Positions 1 through 9,142 of a stretch of 64,000 nt of DNA are shown piece after piece. Each line of letters opens with the position of its first letter. Positions within the stretch are counted from its first letter, which is position 1. The notes below the pieces were generated by a model, which had not been told where the DNA came from, did not search any database, and worked only from the letters and a program-made list of their open reading frames with translations. Source of the stretch: Achromobacter marplatensis (lineage in GTDB: Bacteria > Pseudomonadota > Gammaproteobacteria > Burkholderiales > Burkholderiaceae_B). The stretch spans positions 101,911 through 165,910 of the forward strand of contig NZ_NJIG01000011.1 of the NCBI RefSeq assembly GCF_002209535.1. The letters run 5' to 3'. The translations under genes were made by a program, and so were the position numbers.

Positions 1-2
1 TG

Positions 3-1007
3 GTCTATGTGGGCCTGCGCCAGTTCTTCGGCCTGCGCCCGCACATCGTGCGCACCCTGGGTATCAGTGCGATGTGTCTGCTGGCGTTTGCCGTAATGCT
101 GTACGGCGAGGACAACCTGGTCGGACGCATGGTGCTGTTTTCGGTCTACACCTGCGTGTATATGGCAATGGCGGGCCGGGTGATCTACCAGCAGCGCACC
201 GAGATCCAGACGAGCGGCGTGACGCTTTACCTGATGTTGGCGACCTTCGGCCTGGCCGGCCTGCATGCAGTGCGCGCGGTGATCTACGCCGCTGGCCTGG
301 CGCCGCCTGTCTCGCTGCTGCAACCGTCATCCTGGGGGCTGTTCTTCATTGTCTGCGGATCGGTCACCGTGCCTGCGCTGTTCCTGGCCTTGCTGCTGCT
401 GATCCAGACCCGCCTGTCGGAACAGATGCAGGCCGCGCTGACGTTCGACAGCCTGACCCGCGCGTATTCCCGGCGCAGCATCCTGGATGAACTGGACCAC
501 GAATTGCAGCGGTGCAGCCGCATGGGCGGCCAGTTGGCGGTACTGGTGCTGGACATCGACCATTTCAAATCCATCAACGATCGCTATGGCCACGCGGCCG
601 GGGACACGGCACTGCGGCATTACGCGCAGGTCGTGCAGAACGCGGTGCGCAATTCGGACCGCTTCGGCCGGCTGGGCGGTGAAGAGTTCGTGCTGCTGAT
701 GTACGACTGCGATCCGGCGCGGGCGTTGATCCACGCGCAGCGGGTGTGCGACGCCTTGCGGGATACGCCGCTGTACTTGCAGGGAGGCGAAGTGCAGATG
801 ACGACCAGCGGCGGCCTGGCATCCTACCAGCCGGGCGACAGCGCCGACGTGATCCTGGCGCGCGCCGATGTGGCGTTGTACCGCGCCAAGGAACAAGGCC
901 GCGACCGCGTGGAAATGGCATTTTCCGGGCGCGGCGCGGGTCGCGTGCAGGTGGGCAGTGTGGCGGCCAACACGCAGTTGGCCGCCCAGGAAGCCTCGGG
1001 GGACTAG
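3..1007 (+). CDS. GGDEF diguanylate cyclase, membrane-bound (5' end cut by window edge)
   Basis: Makes cyclic di-GMP from two GTP at the inner membrane. The frame is open to the left edge, so the GTG at 9 is probably internal and the true start lies outside. Counting from that GTG, hydrophobic segments occupy roughly residues 14-32, 41-57, 73-97 and 108-132. A GGDEF domain follows from about 145 to 305, with LDIDHFKSIN near 181-190 and the signature GGEEF at 223-227. An RxxD motif (RNSD, 214-217) lies five residues before it, so the inhibitory I-site for product feedback looks intact. No EAL or sensory PAS domain is visible. The membrane part is the likely sensor, of 7TM or MASE-like type, but which one is unclear. 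Confidence 0.88.
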   Translation, partial: VYVGLRQFFGLRPHIVRTLGISAMCLLAFAVMLYGEDNLVGRMVLFSVYTCVYMAMAGRVIYQQRTEIQTSGVTLYLMLATFGLAGLHAVRAVIYAAGLAPPVSLLQPSSWGLFFIVCGSVTVPALFLALLLLIQTRLSEQMQAALTFDSLTRAYSRRSILDELDHELQRCSRMGGQLAVLVLDIDHFKSINDRYGHAAGDTALRHYAQVVQNAVRNSDRFGRLGGEEFVLLMYDCDPARALIHAQRVCDALRDTPLYLQGGEVQMTTSGGLASYQPGDSADVILARADVALYRAKEQGRDRVEMAFSGRGAGRVQVGSVAANTQLAAQEASGD

Positions 1008-1036
1008 CGCCGGTCCGAGGTTCCTTGCAGCGAGAG

Positions 1037-2956
1037 CTAGGGCTTGAGGTGTTCCGTCAGGAACTTCTCCATCGCTTCGTAGAACTCGAACTTGTTCTCG
1101 TCGTTGTGGAAGCCGTGGCCTTCGTTGTCCTTGACCATGTATTCCACTTCGATGCCGCGGGCCTTCAGCGCCTTGACCATCTGGTCGCTCTCATCCTTGT
1201 TCACGCGGGGGTCTTTGGCGCCCTGCGCGATGAACAGCGGCGTCTTGATCTTGTCCGCATGCAGCGCCGGCGAGGTGGCCGCCAGGCGGTCGTGGTCACG
1301 CTCCGGATGGCCCACCATGTCCTGCATCTTGTCCAGCATGGGCTTCCAGTACGGCGGAATGGACTTCATGAACGTGAACAGGTTCGACACGCCCACGTAG
1401 TCCACTGCAGCGGCATAGAGGTCCGGCGTGTAGGTCACGCCGGCCAGGGTGGCGTAGCCGCCGTAGCTGGCGCCGTAAATGCCGATGCGCTTGGGGTCGG
1501 CGATGCCTTCCTTGATCAGCCATTGGACGCCGTCAGTGATGTCGTCCTGCATTTTCAGGCCCCATTGCCCGAAGCTGGCTTCCCAAAAGGCGCGGCCGTA
1601 GCCGGTCGAGCCGCGGAAGTTCATCTGCAGCACGCAGAAGCCGCGGTTGGCCAGGAACTGCGTTTCGGGGTTGTAGCCCCAGCCGTCGCGCGCCCACGGG
1701 CCGCCGTGCGGGTTCACGATGCAAGGCAGGTTCTTGGGATCGCGCCCGGCGGGCAGCGTCAGGTAGCCGTGGATGGTCAGGCCGTCGCGGCTTTGATAGC
1801 TGATCGGGCGCACGTGCGCCATGTCCGCTTCCGGGATGGCCGGGTTGATGTCGGCCAGTTTGGTCAGCGTGTCGGTGGTGGCGTCGTAGATGTAGCGCGA
1901 GCCCGGCGTGCGGTCGTTGTAGGCGGCGACGATGAACTTGTTTTCGTCGCGGTTGGAGCCTTGCAGCGCGATCTCGTAGCCCGACAGCTTTGCCGACAGC
2001 GTCTTGAACAGTGCCTCGGACTGGGCGTCGAAGAACTTGAATTGCGGCTTGTCGGTCTGGTAGGCGGCCAAGGTCAGCACGCGCCGCTTGCGCGAGTAGC
2101 CCGCGCCGTCCAGGTCGACGGTGTCGGGGGTGAAGACTTCTTCCTCGGCGTCGGGCTTGGCCGGATCGATGACCACCAGCGACAACTTGTCGCGGCCGCG
2201 ATTGCTCAGCGCGTAGAGCTTCTTGTCGTCGAAGGTGAAGAATGACGGGCTGACGCTGGTGCGGTAGTCGGTCGTGATCAGCGGACGGAATTCCGATGCT
2301 TCGTCGTCGCGGTAGAGCAGGGTGGTGTTCAGGCCGTCGCTGGTGACGGCGGCGCGGACCTTGCCCGCGTGGTCCGTCTGCCAGCCGACGATATTGCCCG
2401 GGTTTTGCGCGACCAGCACGGCGGCGCCGGTGTGCACGTTGACGCGGTAGACGTCGAAGACTTCGGGGTTGCGCTGGTTGTGGCTGATCAGGACGTGGTC
2501 GGGATCGTCTTCCAGGTCGTCTTCGATGCTGGCGCGGGCGCCTTCATACGGGGTCAGGTCGGTGATCTTGCCGGTCTTGGCGTTGACGGCGAGCACGTGA
2601 TAGTTCTCGTCGCCGCCGAAATCCTTCTGGTAGAGGACGACGTCGCCGCCCTTCCAGAAATAATTGCTGATGTCGCGGGCGGTTTCGCTGGTCAGTTGGC
2701 GGGGCTCGCCCACCAGCTTGCTGCCTTCCAGCGGCTGCACATAGATGTTCATGCGGGCCGGGTTGCCATCCACGCTGGTGGGCTGCATGAAGGCCAGGGT
2801 CTGGCCGTCTTCGGCCAGGCGGAAGAAGCCGCGTTCCGGATTGCGGAAGAAATCTTTCAGGGGGTAGGCGCGGGGGGGCGGCGGGGTGGCGCAGCCGCCC
2901 AGGGTGGTGCCGACGATGCTGGCGGCGAGAACGGTGCGCGTCATGAATGAAAACAA
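1037..2956 (-). CDS. S9 family prolyl-oligopeptidase-type peptidase, lipoprotein
   Basis: Alpha/beta-hydrolase serine peptidase of the S9C acylaminoacyl/dipeptidyl-peptidase type, 639 residues. The N-terminus is a lipoprotein signal with a lipobox ending GGC at about residue 22, followed by a Pro-rich linker, so the protein is probably anchored in the periplasm. A beta-propeller-like region spans roughly 40-370 and the catalytic domain roughly 390-639. The triad is visible: Ser497 in GASYGG, Asp582 in KDPRV and His614 in EGHGF. A second possible start is the ATG 12 bases downstream (MTRTVLAAS), which would give a shorter n-region. It is convergent with the GGDEF gene. Its substrate is not predictable. 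Confidence 0.88.
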   Translation of the reverse strand: MFSFMTRTVLAASIVGTTLGGCATPPPPRAYPLKDFFRNPERGFFRLAEDGQTLAFMQPTSVDGNPARMNIYVQPLEGSKLVGEPRQLTSETARDISNYFWKGGDVVLYQKDFGGDENYHVLAVNAKTGKITDLTPYEGARASIEDDLEDDPDHVLISHNQRNPEVFDVYRVNVHTGAAVLVAQNPGNIVGWQTDHAGKVRAAVTSDGLNTTLLYRDDEASEFRPLITTDYRTSVSPSFFTFDDKKLYALSNRGRDKLSLVVIDPAKPDAEEEVFTPDTVDLDGAGYSRKRRVLTLAAYQTDKPQFKFFDAQSEALFKTLSAKLSGYEIALQGSNRDENKFIVAAYNDRTPGSRYIYDATTDTLTKLADINPAIPEADMAHVRPISYQSRDGLTIHGYLTLPAGRDPKNLPCIVNPHGGPWARDGWGYNPETQFLANRGFCVLQMNFRGSTGYGRAFWEASFGQWGLKMQDDITDGVQWLIKEGIADPKRIGIYGASYGGYATLAGVTYTPDLYAAAVDYVGVSNLFTFMKSIPPYWKPMLDKMQDMVGHPERDHDRLAATSPALHADKIKTPLFIAQGAKDPRVNKDESDQMVKALKARGIEVEYMVKDNEGHGFHNDENKFEFYEAMEKFLTEHLKP

Positions 2957-3138
2957 GGGGAGACCTCCGTGATTTCAATGCCTTACGTCTTGGGCATTGG
3001 CGGACTACGGTGCCTGCCGGCGCCGGGCGCCGACGGCTCGTCGATAATGCCATAGTCGCGCGGGCAGTGTCGAACCGGCCCCACTTATGCCGCCTGGCGG
3101 TTTGCGGGATAATCGCGGCAATTCATCTGGAGAATTAC

Positions 3139-3594
3139 ATGTACAGGAATCTGGTCGCGGCATCGGCGCTGGCGCTGGGCCTGGCGGGGTGCTCGCTGGG
3201 CATTTCGCAGGACGGCACGTCGCCGCACAGCGAGTTCAAGGCGCCGGTCGCCTTCAAGGATGCCTACGCCGCGGTGATCCGGCAGTCGAATAACTGCCTG
3301 CGTAGTACGGACAACGCCTACCGCGTGGTCCCCGATCTGAATGAAGGCGCGCAGTCGGCTGTCGTGCGCGTGCTGGCGCCGTATACCGACAATGAAATGA
3401 CGCGCGTCGACCTGAAGGCCGCCGGTGAGAAAAGCACCGACGTGCGCATCGTGATGTGGGGCAAGGGCACCTGGGACGCGGCGGCGATGCGCGCGATGCA
3501 GGACGCCATCTACTACAGCATCACCTCGTGCAGCACCTACATGCCGCTGGATCCGCGGCCGCCGGTCAAGCCGTCGCGCGACTTGCCGAAGTAG
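3139..3594 (+). CDS. Putative small lipoprotein of unknown function
   Basis: A 151-residue protein starting MYRNLVAASALALGLAGCS, a textbook lipoprotein signal with the lipobox LAGC at about residues 15-18. The frame is open further upstream, but the ATG at 3139 gives the signal peptide and has a CTGGAG ribosome site just before it. The mature part has no motif I recognise. Two Cys (in NNCLRS and TSCSTY) could form a disulphide, and the tail is Pro-rich (DPRPPVKPSRDLP). It stands alone between the S9 peptidase (divergent) and a convergent thioesterase. Confidence 0.75.
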   Translation: MYRNLVAASALALGLAGCSLGISQDGTSPHSEFKAPVAFKDAYAAVIRQSNNCLRSTDNAYRVVPDLNEGAQSAVVRVLAPYTDNEMTRVDLKAAGEKSTDVRIVMWGKGTWDAAAMRAMQDAIYYSITSCSTYMPLDPRPPVKPSRDLPK

Positions 3595-3618
3595 GCGGGC
3601 CGCAGCGAGGCGCCCGGG

Positions 3619-4035
3619 TCAATCGCCGCCCGGACGACGGCGGATGATCTTGAAGGTGGCGGTGGCGCGCGCGACCAGCTCGCCATCGGCGCGGCGGATG
3701 TCGCCTTCACAGAAGGCGATGGACGCGCCGCGGCGCAGGCAGCGCGCCTCGATGACCAGGTCGCCCGTGCCGGGCGACAGGAACGTGGTGTTCATGTCGA
3801 TGGTGGCCATGCCTTCGGTGGCATCGGCAGAACCGCGGGCGGCGGCGCTGAGCGTGAAGTCCAGCACGCTCATCAGCGTGCCGCCATGCACGTCGCCGCG
3901 GCTGTTGGTCAGGTCTTCGCGCCAGGGCAGCGAGGTGCGGGCGTAAGCCGGCGCGATGCTCTCGGGCACCAGGCCGATGAAGGTCATGAAGGGTATCGTC
4001 AGGCCAAAGTAATCGGTTTGGGCAGTTGCGTTCAT
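3619..4035 (-). CDS. PaaI-type hotdog-fold thioesterase
   Basis: Acyl-CoA thioesterase of the 4HBT/PaaI family, 138 residues, the usual length. The family signature is visible: [20 protein letters not shown] around residues 44-63, in which the Gly-rich turn and Asp begin the long hotdog helix. The start [10 protein letters not shown] at 4035 is chosen because residues upstream of it in the open frame are unlike the family. It is divergent from dinB across about 106 bases. The acyl substrate is unknown; aromatic or short-chain acyl-CoA is usual in this family. Confidence 0.82.
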   Translation of the reverse strand: MNATAQTDYFGLTIPFMTFIGLVPESIAPAYARTSLPWREDLTNSRGDVHGGTLMSVLDFTLSAAARGSADATEGMATIDMNTTFLSPGTGDLVIEARCLRRGASIAFCEGDIRRADGELVARATATFKIIRRRPGGD

Positions 4036-4141
4036 GGATCGGTTGTGGGCGGAATGGGAAAGCGGGATCAGCCGGTCATAATATATTTTTTTGCAGTGGC
4101 CGCCAGCGCATCGCCGGGCCGGCCTCTTGTCCCCAAGCGGA

Positions 4142-5224
4142 ATGTCTGAACTTATGCGCAAGATCGTGCATGTGGACATGGATGCGTTCTACGCGTCCGT
4201 GGAGCAGCGCGACAACCCTGAACTGCGTGGCAAGCCGGTGGTCGTGGCCTGGACCGGCCCGCGTTCGGTCGTGTGCGCCGCGTCGTACGAAGCCCGGCGC
4301 TTCGGCATCCATTCGGCCATGTCCGCAGTCCGCGCGGAACGGCTTTGCCCGCAGGCCATCTATGTGCCGCCGGACTTCAACCGCTATCGCGAGGTGTCGC
4401 GCCAGATCCGCCAGATTTTCGCCCGCCATACGGACCTGATCGAACCGCTGTCGCTGGACGAGGCCTACCTGGACGTGACGATCAACAAGTGCGGGCTGCC
4501 GTCGGCCACGGAAGTGGCGCAGGTCATCCGGCACCAGATCCGGGAAGAGACCGGGCTGACCGCGTCAGCGGGCATCGCGCCCAACAAGTTCCTGGCCAAG
4601 ATCGCGTCTGATTGGAACAAGCCTGATGGCCAATTCGTCGTCCGGCCGGGCAAGGTGCTGGACTTCTTGCAGCCCTTGCCGGTGCGCAAGGTGCCCGGCG
4701 TGGGCAAGGTGACGCAGGCCCGTCTGGAGCAACTGGGCATCCACACCGTGGGCGACCTGGCCACGCACAGCGCGGAAGAGCTTGAGCATTACTTCGGCCG
4801 TTACGGCAGGCGCCTGTACGAATTGGCGCGCGGCATCGACGAGCGCGAGGTGCAGACCGACCAGCCGTTGCAGCAGGTGTCCGCGGAGACGACGTTTTCG
4901 GAAGACATCCGGCTGGACGCGCTGGGCGACGCCATCGACCGCATGGCCGACCGGGTGTGGGACCAGGCGCTGAAGAAGGGCGCGCTGGGGCGGACGGTGG
5001 TGCTCAAGTTGAAGACCGACCGTTTCCGCATCCTGACGCGCAGCCAGACCAGCCCGAATCCGCCGGGATCGGCGGCGGAACTCGCCGCCGTGGCCAAGCT
5101 GCTGTGCGAACGCGTGGAATTGCCGCCGGAAACCCTGTACCGGCTGGCAGGAGTGGGGATGAGCAATTTTGCCGATCCCGCCGAGCAGGCGCGCCAGCCG
5201 GATCTGTTCGGCGGCGCGTTCTAA
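4142..5224 (+). CDS. dinB: DNA polymerase IV
   Basis: Y-family translesion polymerase, about 360 residues against 351 in E. coli. Motifs run in order: [15 protein letters not shown] (first metal Asp), YEARRFGI, then [10 protein letters not shown] with the second catalytic Asp-Glu pair. Helix-hairpin-helix residues KVPGVGKVT come next, then the little-finger domain. The protein ends PDLFGGAF, close to a beta-clamp binding peptide (QxDLF-like). The start at 4142 (MSELMRK) or at 4154 (MRKIVHV) is possible; neither has a strong ribosome site. I do not see a CTGT-N8-ACAG LexA box upstream, so SOS control is not supported from this sequence. Confidence 0.93.
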   Translation: MSELMRKIVHVDMDAFYASVEQRDNPELRGKPVVVAWTGPRSVVCAASYEARRFGIHSAMSAVRAERLCPQAIYVPPDFNRYREVSRQIRQIFARHTDLIEPLSLDEAYLDVTINKCGLPSATEVAQVIRHQIREETGLTASAGIAPNKFLAKIASDWNKPDGQFVVRPGKVLDFLQPLPVRKVPGVGKVTQARLEQLGIHTVGDLATHSAEELEHYFGRYGRRLYELARGIDEREVQTDQPLQQVSAETTFSEDIRLDALGDAIDRMADRVWDQALKKGALGRTVVLKLKTDRFRILTRSQTSPNPPGSAAELAAVAKLLCERVELPPETLYRLAGVGMSNFADPAEQARQPDLFGGAF

Positions 5225-5238
5225 CTGCCCGCTTCGGA

Positions 5239-5700
5239 TCAGGCCAGGCGGGCCTTCACTTGCTGGGACAGGGCGGTCATGTCGGCACGGCCGGCGAGGG
5301 CTTGCTTGAGCAGCGCCATGACCTTGCCCATCGCGGGCGCACCGGTCACGCCTTGCGCGGCCACTTCGGCCAGGGCGGCGTCGATGGCGGCAGCCACTTC
5401 TTCAGGCGATGCGGCCTGCGGCAGGAATTCCTGCAGCACGGCCATTTCGGCCTTTTCCTGATCCGCCGTTTCCGTGCGGCCGGCCTGTTCGAACGCGGCG
5501 ATCGACTCGCGGCGCTGCTTGACCTGCTTTTCGATGATGGCGGTGATCTCGGCGTCGGTCAGGTCGCGGCGTTCGTCCACTTCCTTCTGCTTGACGGCTG
5601 CCAGCAGGAAACGCAGCGTCGTCAGGCGCTCGGCGGCCTTGGCGCGCATCGCGTCCTTGACGGAATCAGAGAGGCGGGTCTTGAGCGTAGCAGTGCTCAT
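5239..5700 (-). CDS. GatB/YqeY domain protein
   Basis: YqeY-like protein of 153 residues, related to the C-terminal tail domain of the GatB amidotransferase subunit. Typical features are the start TLKTRLSDSVKDAMRAK, the segment ERLTTLRFLLAAVKQKEVD, and the C-terminal GAPAMGKVMALLKQAL-A-GRADM that resembles the GatB tRNA-binding tail. The start at 5700 is chosen because the upstream ATG lies outside the conserved part. Its biochemical role is not established; it is often linked to tRNA-dependent amidation. It is convergent with dinB, 14 bases apart. Confidence 0.88.
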   Translation of the reverse strand: MSTATLKTRLSDSVKDAMRAKAAERLTTLRFLLAAVKQKEVDERRDLTDAEITAIIEKQVKQRRESIAAFEQAGRTETADQEKAEMAVLQEFLPQAASPEEVAAAIDAALAEVAAQGVTGAPAMGKVMALLKQALAGRADMTALSQQVKARLA

Positions 5701-5791
5701 GGGTGAACCTTTTGTGTGGTGTTGCGGCAATCCGCCAGTGTAAACCGGGCAGGCCGGCGCGGCATGGGTCGTATTTTGCCGCTCGCTTTTA

Positions 5792-5814
5792 AAGATGTAT
5801 TATAAATGCATGTT
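5792..5814 (+). promoter_or_regulatory. NsrR operator before hmp
   Basis: The 23-base inverted repeat has arms AAGATGTATTA and AAATGCATGTT around one T. It fits the known NsrR consensus (arms AAGATGCATTT and AAATGCATCTT) with only three differences. It sits 37 bases before the hmp start, and nsrR itself is the gene after hmp. Expected action: repression of hmp until NO damages the NsrR iron-sulphur cluster. Confidence 0.85.
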
Positions 5815-5850
5815 TAAAAGCGAGTCCGCTCGCAACCCAAGGAGCACCTG

Positions 5851-7068
5851 ATGTTGAGCCCCCAAATCCGTGCACTGGTCAAAGCCACGGCCCCCGTCCT
5901 CAAGACGCATGGCGTGGCGCTGACGCGCCATTTCTATGCACGCATGTTCGACCACAATCCCGAGTTGAAGCACGTCTTCAACCAGGCCCACCAGGCCGGC
6001 GGCCAGCAGCAGCACGCGCTGGCGGGCGCGGTGACGGCCTACGCCGAACACATCGACGACCCCTCCGTGCTGATGCCGGTGGTGACCCGCATCGTGCACA
6101 AGCACGTCAGCCTGGGCATCCGGCCCGAGCACTACGCCATCGTCGGCAAGCACCTGCTGGCTTCCATCCGCGAGGTGCTGGGCGAGGCCGCCACCGATGA
6201 ACTGGTGGACGCCTGGGGCGCCGCCTATGGCCAATTGGCGGATCTGCTGATCGCCGAAGAGGCGCGCCTGTACGCCGAGTCGGCCGGCAAGCCCGGCGGC
6301 TGGACGGGCTGGCGGGCGTTCCGCGTGGTGGGCAAGCAGGTCGAAAGCGCTGAAATCACCTCTTTCTACCTGGCGCCTTCCGACGGCGGCGCGGTGCCTG
6401 CCTATCAGCCGGGGCAATACGTGTCGGTGCGCATCTACGTGCCTGAACTGGGCTTGAGGCAGCCCCGCCAATACAGCTTGTCGGATGCGCCGGGGCAGGA
6501 TCGCCTGCGCATTTCGGTCAAGCGCGAACCGGCCGGTGCGCAGACGCCCGCGGGACGCGTGTCCAATGCTTTGCACGATCGCCTGGAAGAGGGCGGCGTG
6601 CTGGACGTGGCGCCGCCGCAGGGGGATTTCCATCTGAAAGCGGACAGCGATGCGCCCGTCGTGCTGCTGAGCGGCGGGGTGGGGCTGACGCCGATGGTGT
6701 CGATCCTGAATCATCTGGTGCGCAACAACGATGAACGCCAGATCCGCTTCGTGCACGGCTGCCGCAACCGGTCGGTGCATGCCATGAAGGACCACGTCAA
6801 CCGCATCGCCGCCGAACGGGGCAATGTGCGCAAGGCCGTGTTCTACGAAGAGGTCGGCCACGACGACGAGCCGGGACGCGATTACGACCACGCCGGCCGG
6901 CTGGACCTGCGGGCCATCCGCGACGAGGTCATCGTGCCCGGCGCGGACTATTACCTGTGTGGTCCGGCCCCGTTCATGCTGGCGCAGCGCGAAGCGTTGC
7001 TGGCGCTGGGCGTGGGGTCTGACCGCATCCACGCCGAGGCCTTCGGCAGTGGCGGCGCGCCGGCCTGA
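5851..7068 (+). CDS. hmp: Flavohemoglobin / nitric oxide dioxygenase
   Basis: Cytoplasmic NO dioxygenase that oxidises NO to nitrate using O2 and NAD(P)H; 405 residues, the usual length. An N-terminal globin domain spans residues 1-140, with Tyr29 (B10) and proximal His85 in HKHVS. It is followed by a ferredoxin-reductase FAD domain with RQYSLSD at about 208-214, and an NAD domain with the Gly-rich LLSGGVGLTPM and a C-terminal LCGPAPFM. An AGGAG-like ribosome site (5839-5843) precedes the ATG. It is controlled by the NsrR operator just upstream, and nsrR follows 58 bases downstream. Confidence 0.96.
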   Translation: MLSPQIRALVKATAPVLKTHGVALTRHFYARMFDHNPELKHVFNQAHQAGGQQQHALAGAVTAYAEHIDDPSVLMPVVTRIVHKHVSLGIRPEHYAIVGKHLLASIREVLGEAATDELVDAWGAAYGQLADLLIAEEARLYAESAGKPGGWTGWRAFRVVGKQVESAEITSFYLAPSDGGAVPAYQPGQYVSVRIYVPELGLRQPRQYSLSDAPGQDRLRISVKREPAGAQTPAGRVSNALHDRLEEGGVLDVAPPQGDFHLKADSDAPVVLLSGGVGLTPMVSILNHLVRNNDERQIRFVHGCRNRSVHAMKDHVNRIAAERGNVRKAVFYEEVGHDDEPGRDYDHAGRLDLRAIRDEVIVPGADYYLCGPAPFMLAQREALLALGVGSDRIHAEAFGSGGAPA

Positions 7069-7126
7069 CCGGTGTATCCTGGCGGCCTGATCTGCCTGGA
7101 CCGCCAGGCAACCTGTCTTCCATCCT

Positions 7127-7564
7127 ATGCAACTGACCCGATTCACCGACTTCGGCTTGCGCGTGCTGATGTACCTGACGCAATGTCGCGACCGGCCTGC
7201 CGCCGTCACCATCCCGGAGATCGCGGGGCGTTTCGACGTCTCCCGCAATCACTTGGTGAAGGTGGTGCACTTCATGGCGCAGCGGGAATGGGTCAGCACG
7301 TCGCGCGGCAAGGGCGGCGGCCTGAGCCTGGCGCGCCCTGCGTCGGCGTACCGCGTGGGCGACCTGATCCGCGAACTGGAACAGCAGGGCCCGCTGATCG
7401 ATTGCCGCGAGCCACCCTGTGCGCTGGACGGTTCCTGCCGCCTGGCAGGCGTGCTGGCGCAAACGCTCAATGCCTTCTACGACGCGCTGAACGGCTACAC
7501 GCTGGCCGACCTGGTGCGCGACCCCACGGCGGCGGCCATCATCAAGCTGCACCGCGCCGCCTAG
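7127..7564 (+). CDS. nsrR: NO-sensing Rrf2-family repressor NsrR
   Basis: Rrf2-type regulator of 145 residues carrying a 4Fe-4S cluster that reacts with NO. The winged-helix N-terminus (MQLTRFTDFGLRVLMYL) is followed by the cluster motif Cys93-X4-Cys98-X5-Cys104. That is the NsrR spacing and it separates NsrR from IscR. It lies directly behind hmp and so probably shares its transcript and its own repression. The denitrification genes at 29-34 kb are plausible further targets, but I see no second NsrR site there. Confidence 0.92.
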   Translation: MQLTRFTDFGLRVLMYLTQCRDRPAAVTIPEIAGRFDVSRNHLVKVVHFMAQREWVSTSRGKGGGLSLARPASAYRVGDLIRELEQQGPLIDCREPPCALDGSCRLAGVLAQTLNAFYDALNGYTLADLVRDPTAAAIIKLHRAA

Positions 7565-7727
7565 GCGGGCCATGACGTTTTGTTATGGATGCTGCCGGGT
7601 TTGGCATTTGCCGCGTTCCCGGCAGGCGTTCCAGAATAGAGGCTGTTCCCCGTCTTTGCCTTGGGGCTTCCCAATGCACAAGCGCCCCGGGTAGGGGGTG
7701 GTAGGCAGATTTCTTTAGGATTCAGGT

Positions 7728-8975
7728 ATGCGCGTTTGCGTAATCGGTGCGGGCGTTGTCGGTGTGACGTCCGCCTATTTCCTGGCGCGCCAGGGTCACG
7801 ATGTGGTGCTGGTCGACAGCCAGGCGCGGCCGGCCGAGGTCTCCAGCTACGCCAACGGCGGCCAGCTCAGCTATAGCTATGTCGCGCCATTGGCAGGCCC
7901 AGGCGTGCTGCCCAGCGTGCCGGGCTGGTTGCTGCGCGAGGATTCCCCGCTGCGCTTCCGGCCGCGGATGGACCCCCATCAATGGCGGTGGTGCCTGCAG
8001 TTCGCGCTGGCCTGCCGCGCGTCGGTCGCGAAGGCCTCGACCGCGCAGCTGCTGGGGCTGTCCTACCTGAGCCGCGACGTCATGCATACCTTGCTGGCGC
8101 AGGAAGACCTGGATTTTGGCCATTTGAAAAACGGCAAGCTGATTGCCTACTGCAGCGCTGCCCTGCTGGACAAGGCGCGCGCGCTGGTGGCGTATCAGGC
8201 CGGGCATGGCGCCGAGCAGCAGGTGCTGGACGCCGCGCAGACGCTGGCGATGGAACCCGCGCTGGCCGCCATGGGCGACAAGCTGGCCGGCGCCATCTAT
8301 ACCCCCAGCGAAGAGGCGGGCGATTGCCGCCAGTTCACTGAAGCCTTGTTCGACCGCCTGCAGGCGATGGGCAATGTGGAATGCGTCATGTCCAATCCGG
8401 TGGCCGGCTTGCAGCGCGAAGGCCGCCGCATTGTGGCGGTGAACACCCGCGAGGGCGACATCGGCGCCGACGCCGTGGTGCTTGCCACCGGCATCGGCAC
8501 GCGCGCCCTGCTCAAGCCGCTGGGGCAGGATGTGCCTTTGTATCCGCTGAAGGGATACAGCCTGAGCGTGCCGCTGTCGGATGACGACGCCGTCGCGCCG
8601 CGCATCAGCGTGACGGATTATGAACGGCGCATCGTCTATGCCCGCGTGGGCGGCGTGCTGCGGATCGCAGCCATGGTCGATATCGGCAGCGCCAATGCGG
8701 ACATCGATTCGGCGCGCGTGGACTTGTTGAAGCGGCAGGTGCATGAGGCCTTTCCTTCCCTGGACTTGCGCCAGGCCATTCCCTGGGCGGGCCTGCGTCC
8801 TGCCACGCCTACCGGCAAGCCGCTGATCGGGCGCGCCGCTGCGGCCGACAACCTGTGGCTGAACATCGGCCAAGGGGCGCTGGGCTTCACCTTGGCCTGC
8901 GGTAGCGCGGCCTTGCTGACGGCCCAGATGGCGGGATTGGAACTGCCGCTGGACCCCGCGCCGTTCCGGCCGTGA
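7728..8975 (+). CDS. dadA: D-amino acid dehydrogenase
   Basis: FAD-dependent oxidase/dehydrogenase of the DAO fold, 415 residues, close to DadA (about 432). It converts D-amino acids to oxo acids with electrons going to the respiratory chain, at the inner face of the membrane. The dinucleotide motif VIGAGVVGVTSAYFLARQGH starts at residue 4. The DadA hallmark EVSSYANGGQLSYSY follows, and the C-terminal ATPTGKPLIGR and NIGQGALGFTLACGSA close the FAD site. No alanine racemase or Lrp gene adjoins it. The 163 bases upstream hold an 8-bp inverted repeat (7592-7599/7618-7625) with no T-run. Confidence 0.88.
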   Translation: MRVCVIGAGVVGVTSAYFLARQGHDVVLVDSQARPAEVSSYANGGQLSYSYVAPLAGPGVLPSVPGWLLREDSPLRFRPRMDPHQWRWCLQFALACRASVAKASTAQLLGLSYLSRDVMHTLLAQEDLDFGHLKNGKLIAYCSAALLDKARALVAYQAGHGAEQQVLDAAQTLAMEPALAAMGDKLAGAIYTPSEEAGDCRQFTEALFDRLQAMGNVECVMSNPVAGLQREGRRIVAVNTREGDIGADAVVLATGIGTRALLKPLGQDVPLYPLKGYSLSVPLSDDDAVAPRISVTDYERRIVYARVGGVLRIAAMVDIGSANADIDSARVDLLKRQVHEAFPSLDLRQAIPWAGLRPATPTGKPLIGRAAAADNLWLNIGQGALGFTLACGSAALLTAQMAGLELPLDPAPFRP

Positions 8976-9142
8976 ACGCGCCGGCCGGCGGGGTCGGGAT
9001 GTCCATTTCGCGATAGCGGCTGCCTTTTCATCGGCAGACGGACCCGCGCACGCTCAATAGGATAGCGGTCATCCCGCAGCGCCCGCCGGCTTGCCGGCAG
9101 GTTCCAGCGGGATCCGATCCTCCTCCTGCGAGCGCATTCATC

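Noticed and set aside
4036..4141. LexA (SOS) box before dinB
   Set aside because: I looked for CTGT-N8-ACAG in the gap and saw none; only an AT-rich promoter-like stretch (around 4079-4094) is present.
7592..7625. Terminator after nsrR (CTGCCGGG/CCCGGCAG)
   Set aside because: The loop of 18 bases and the lack of a T-run make it unconvincing; it is left as an inverted repeat only.
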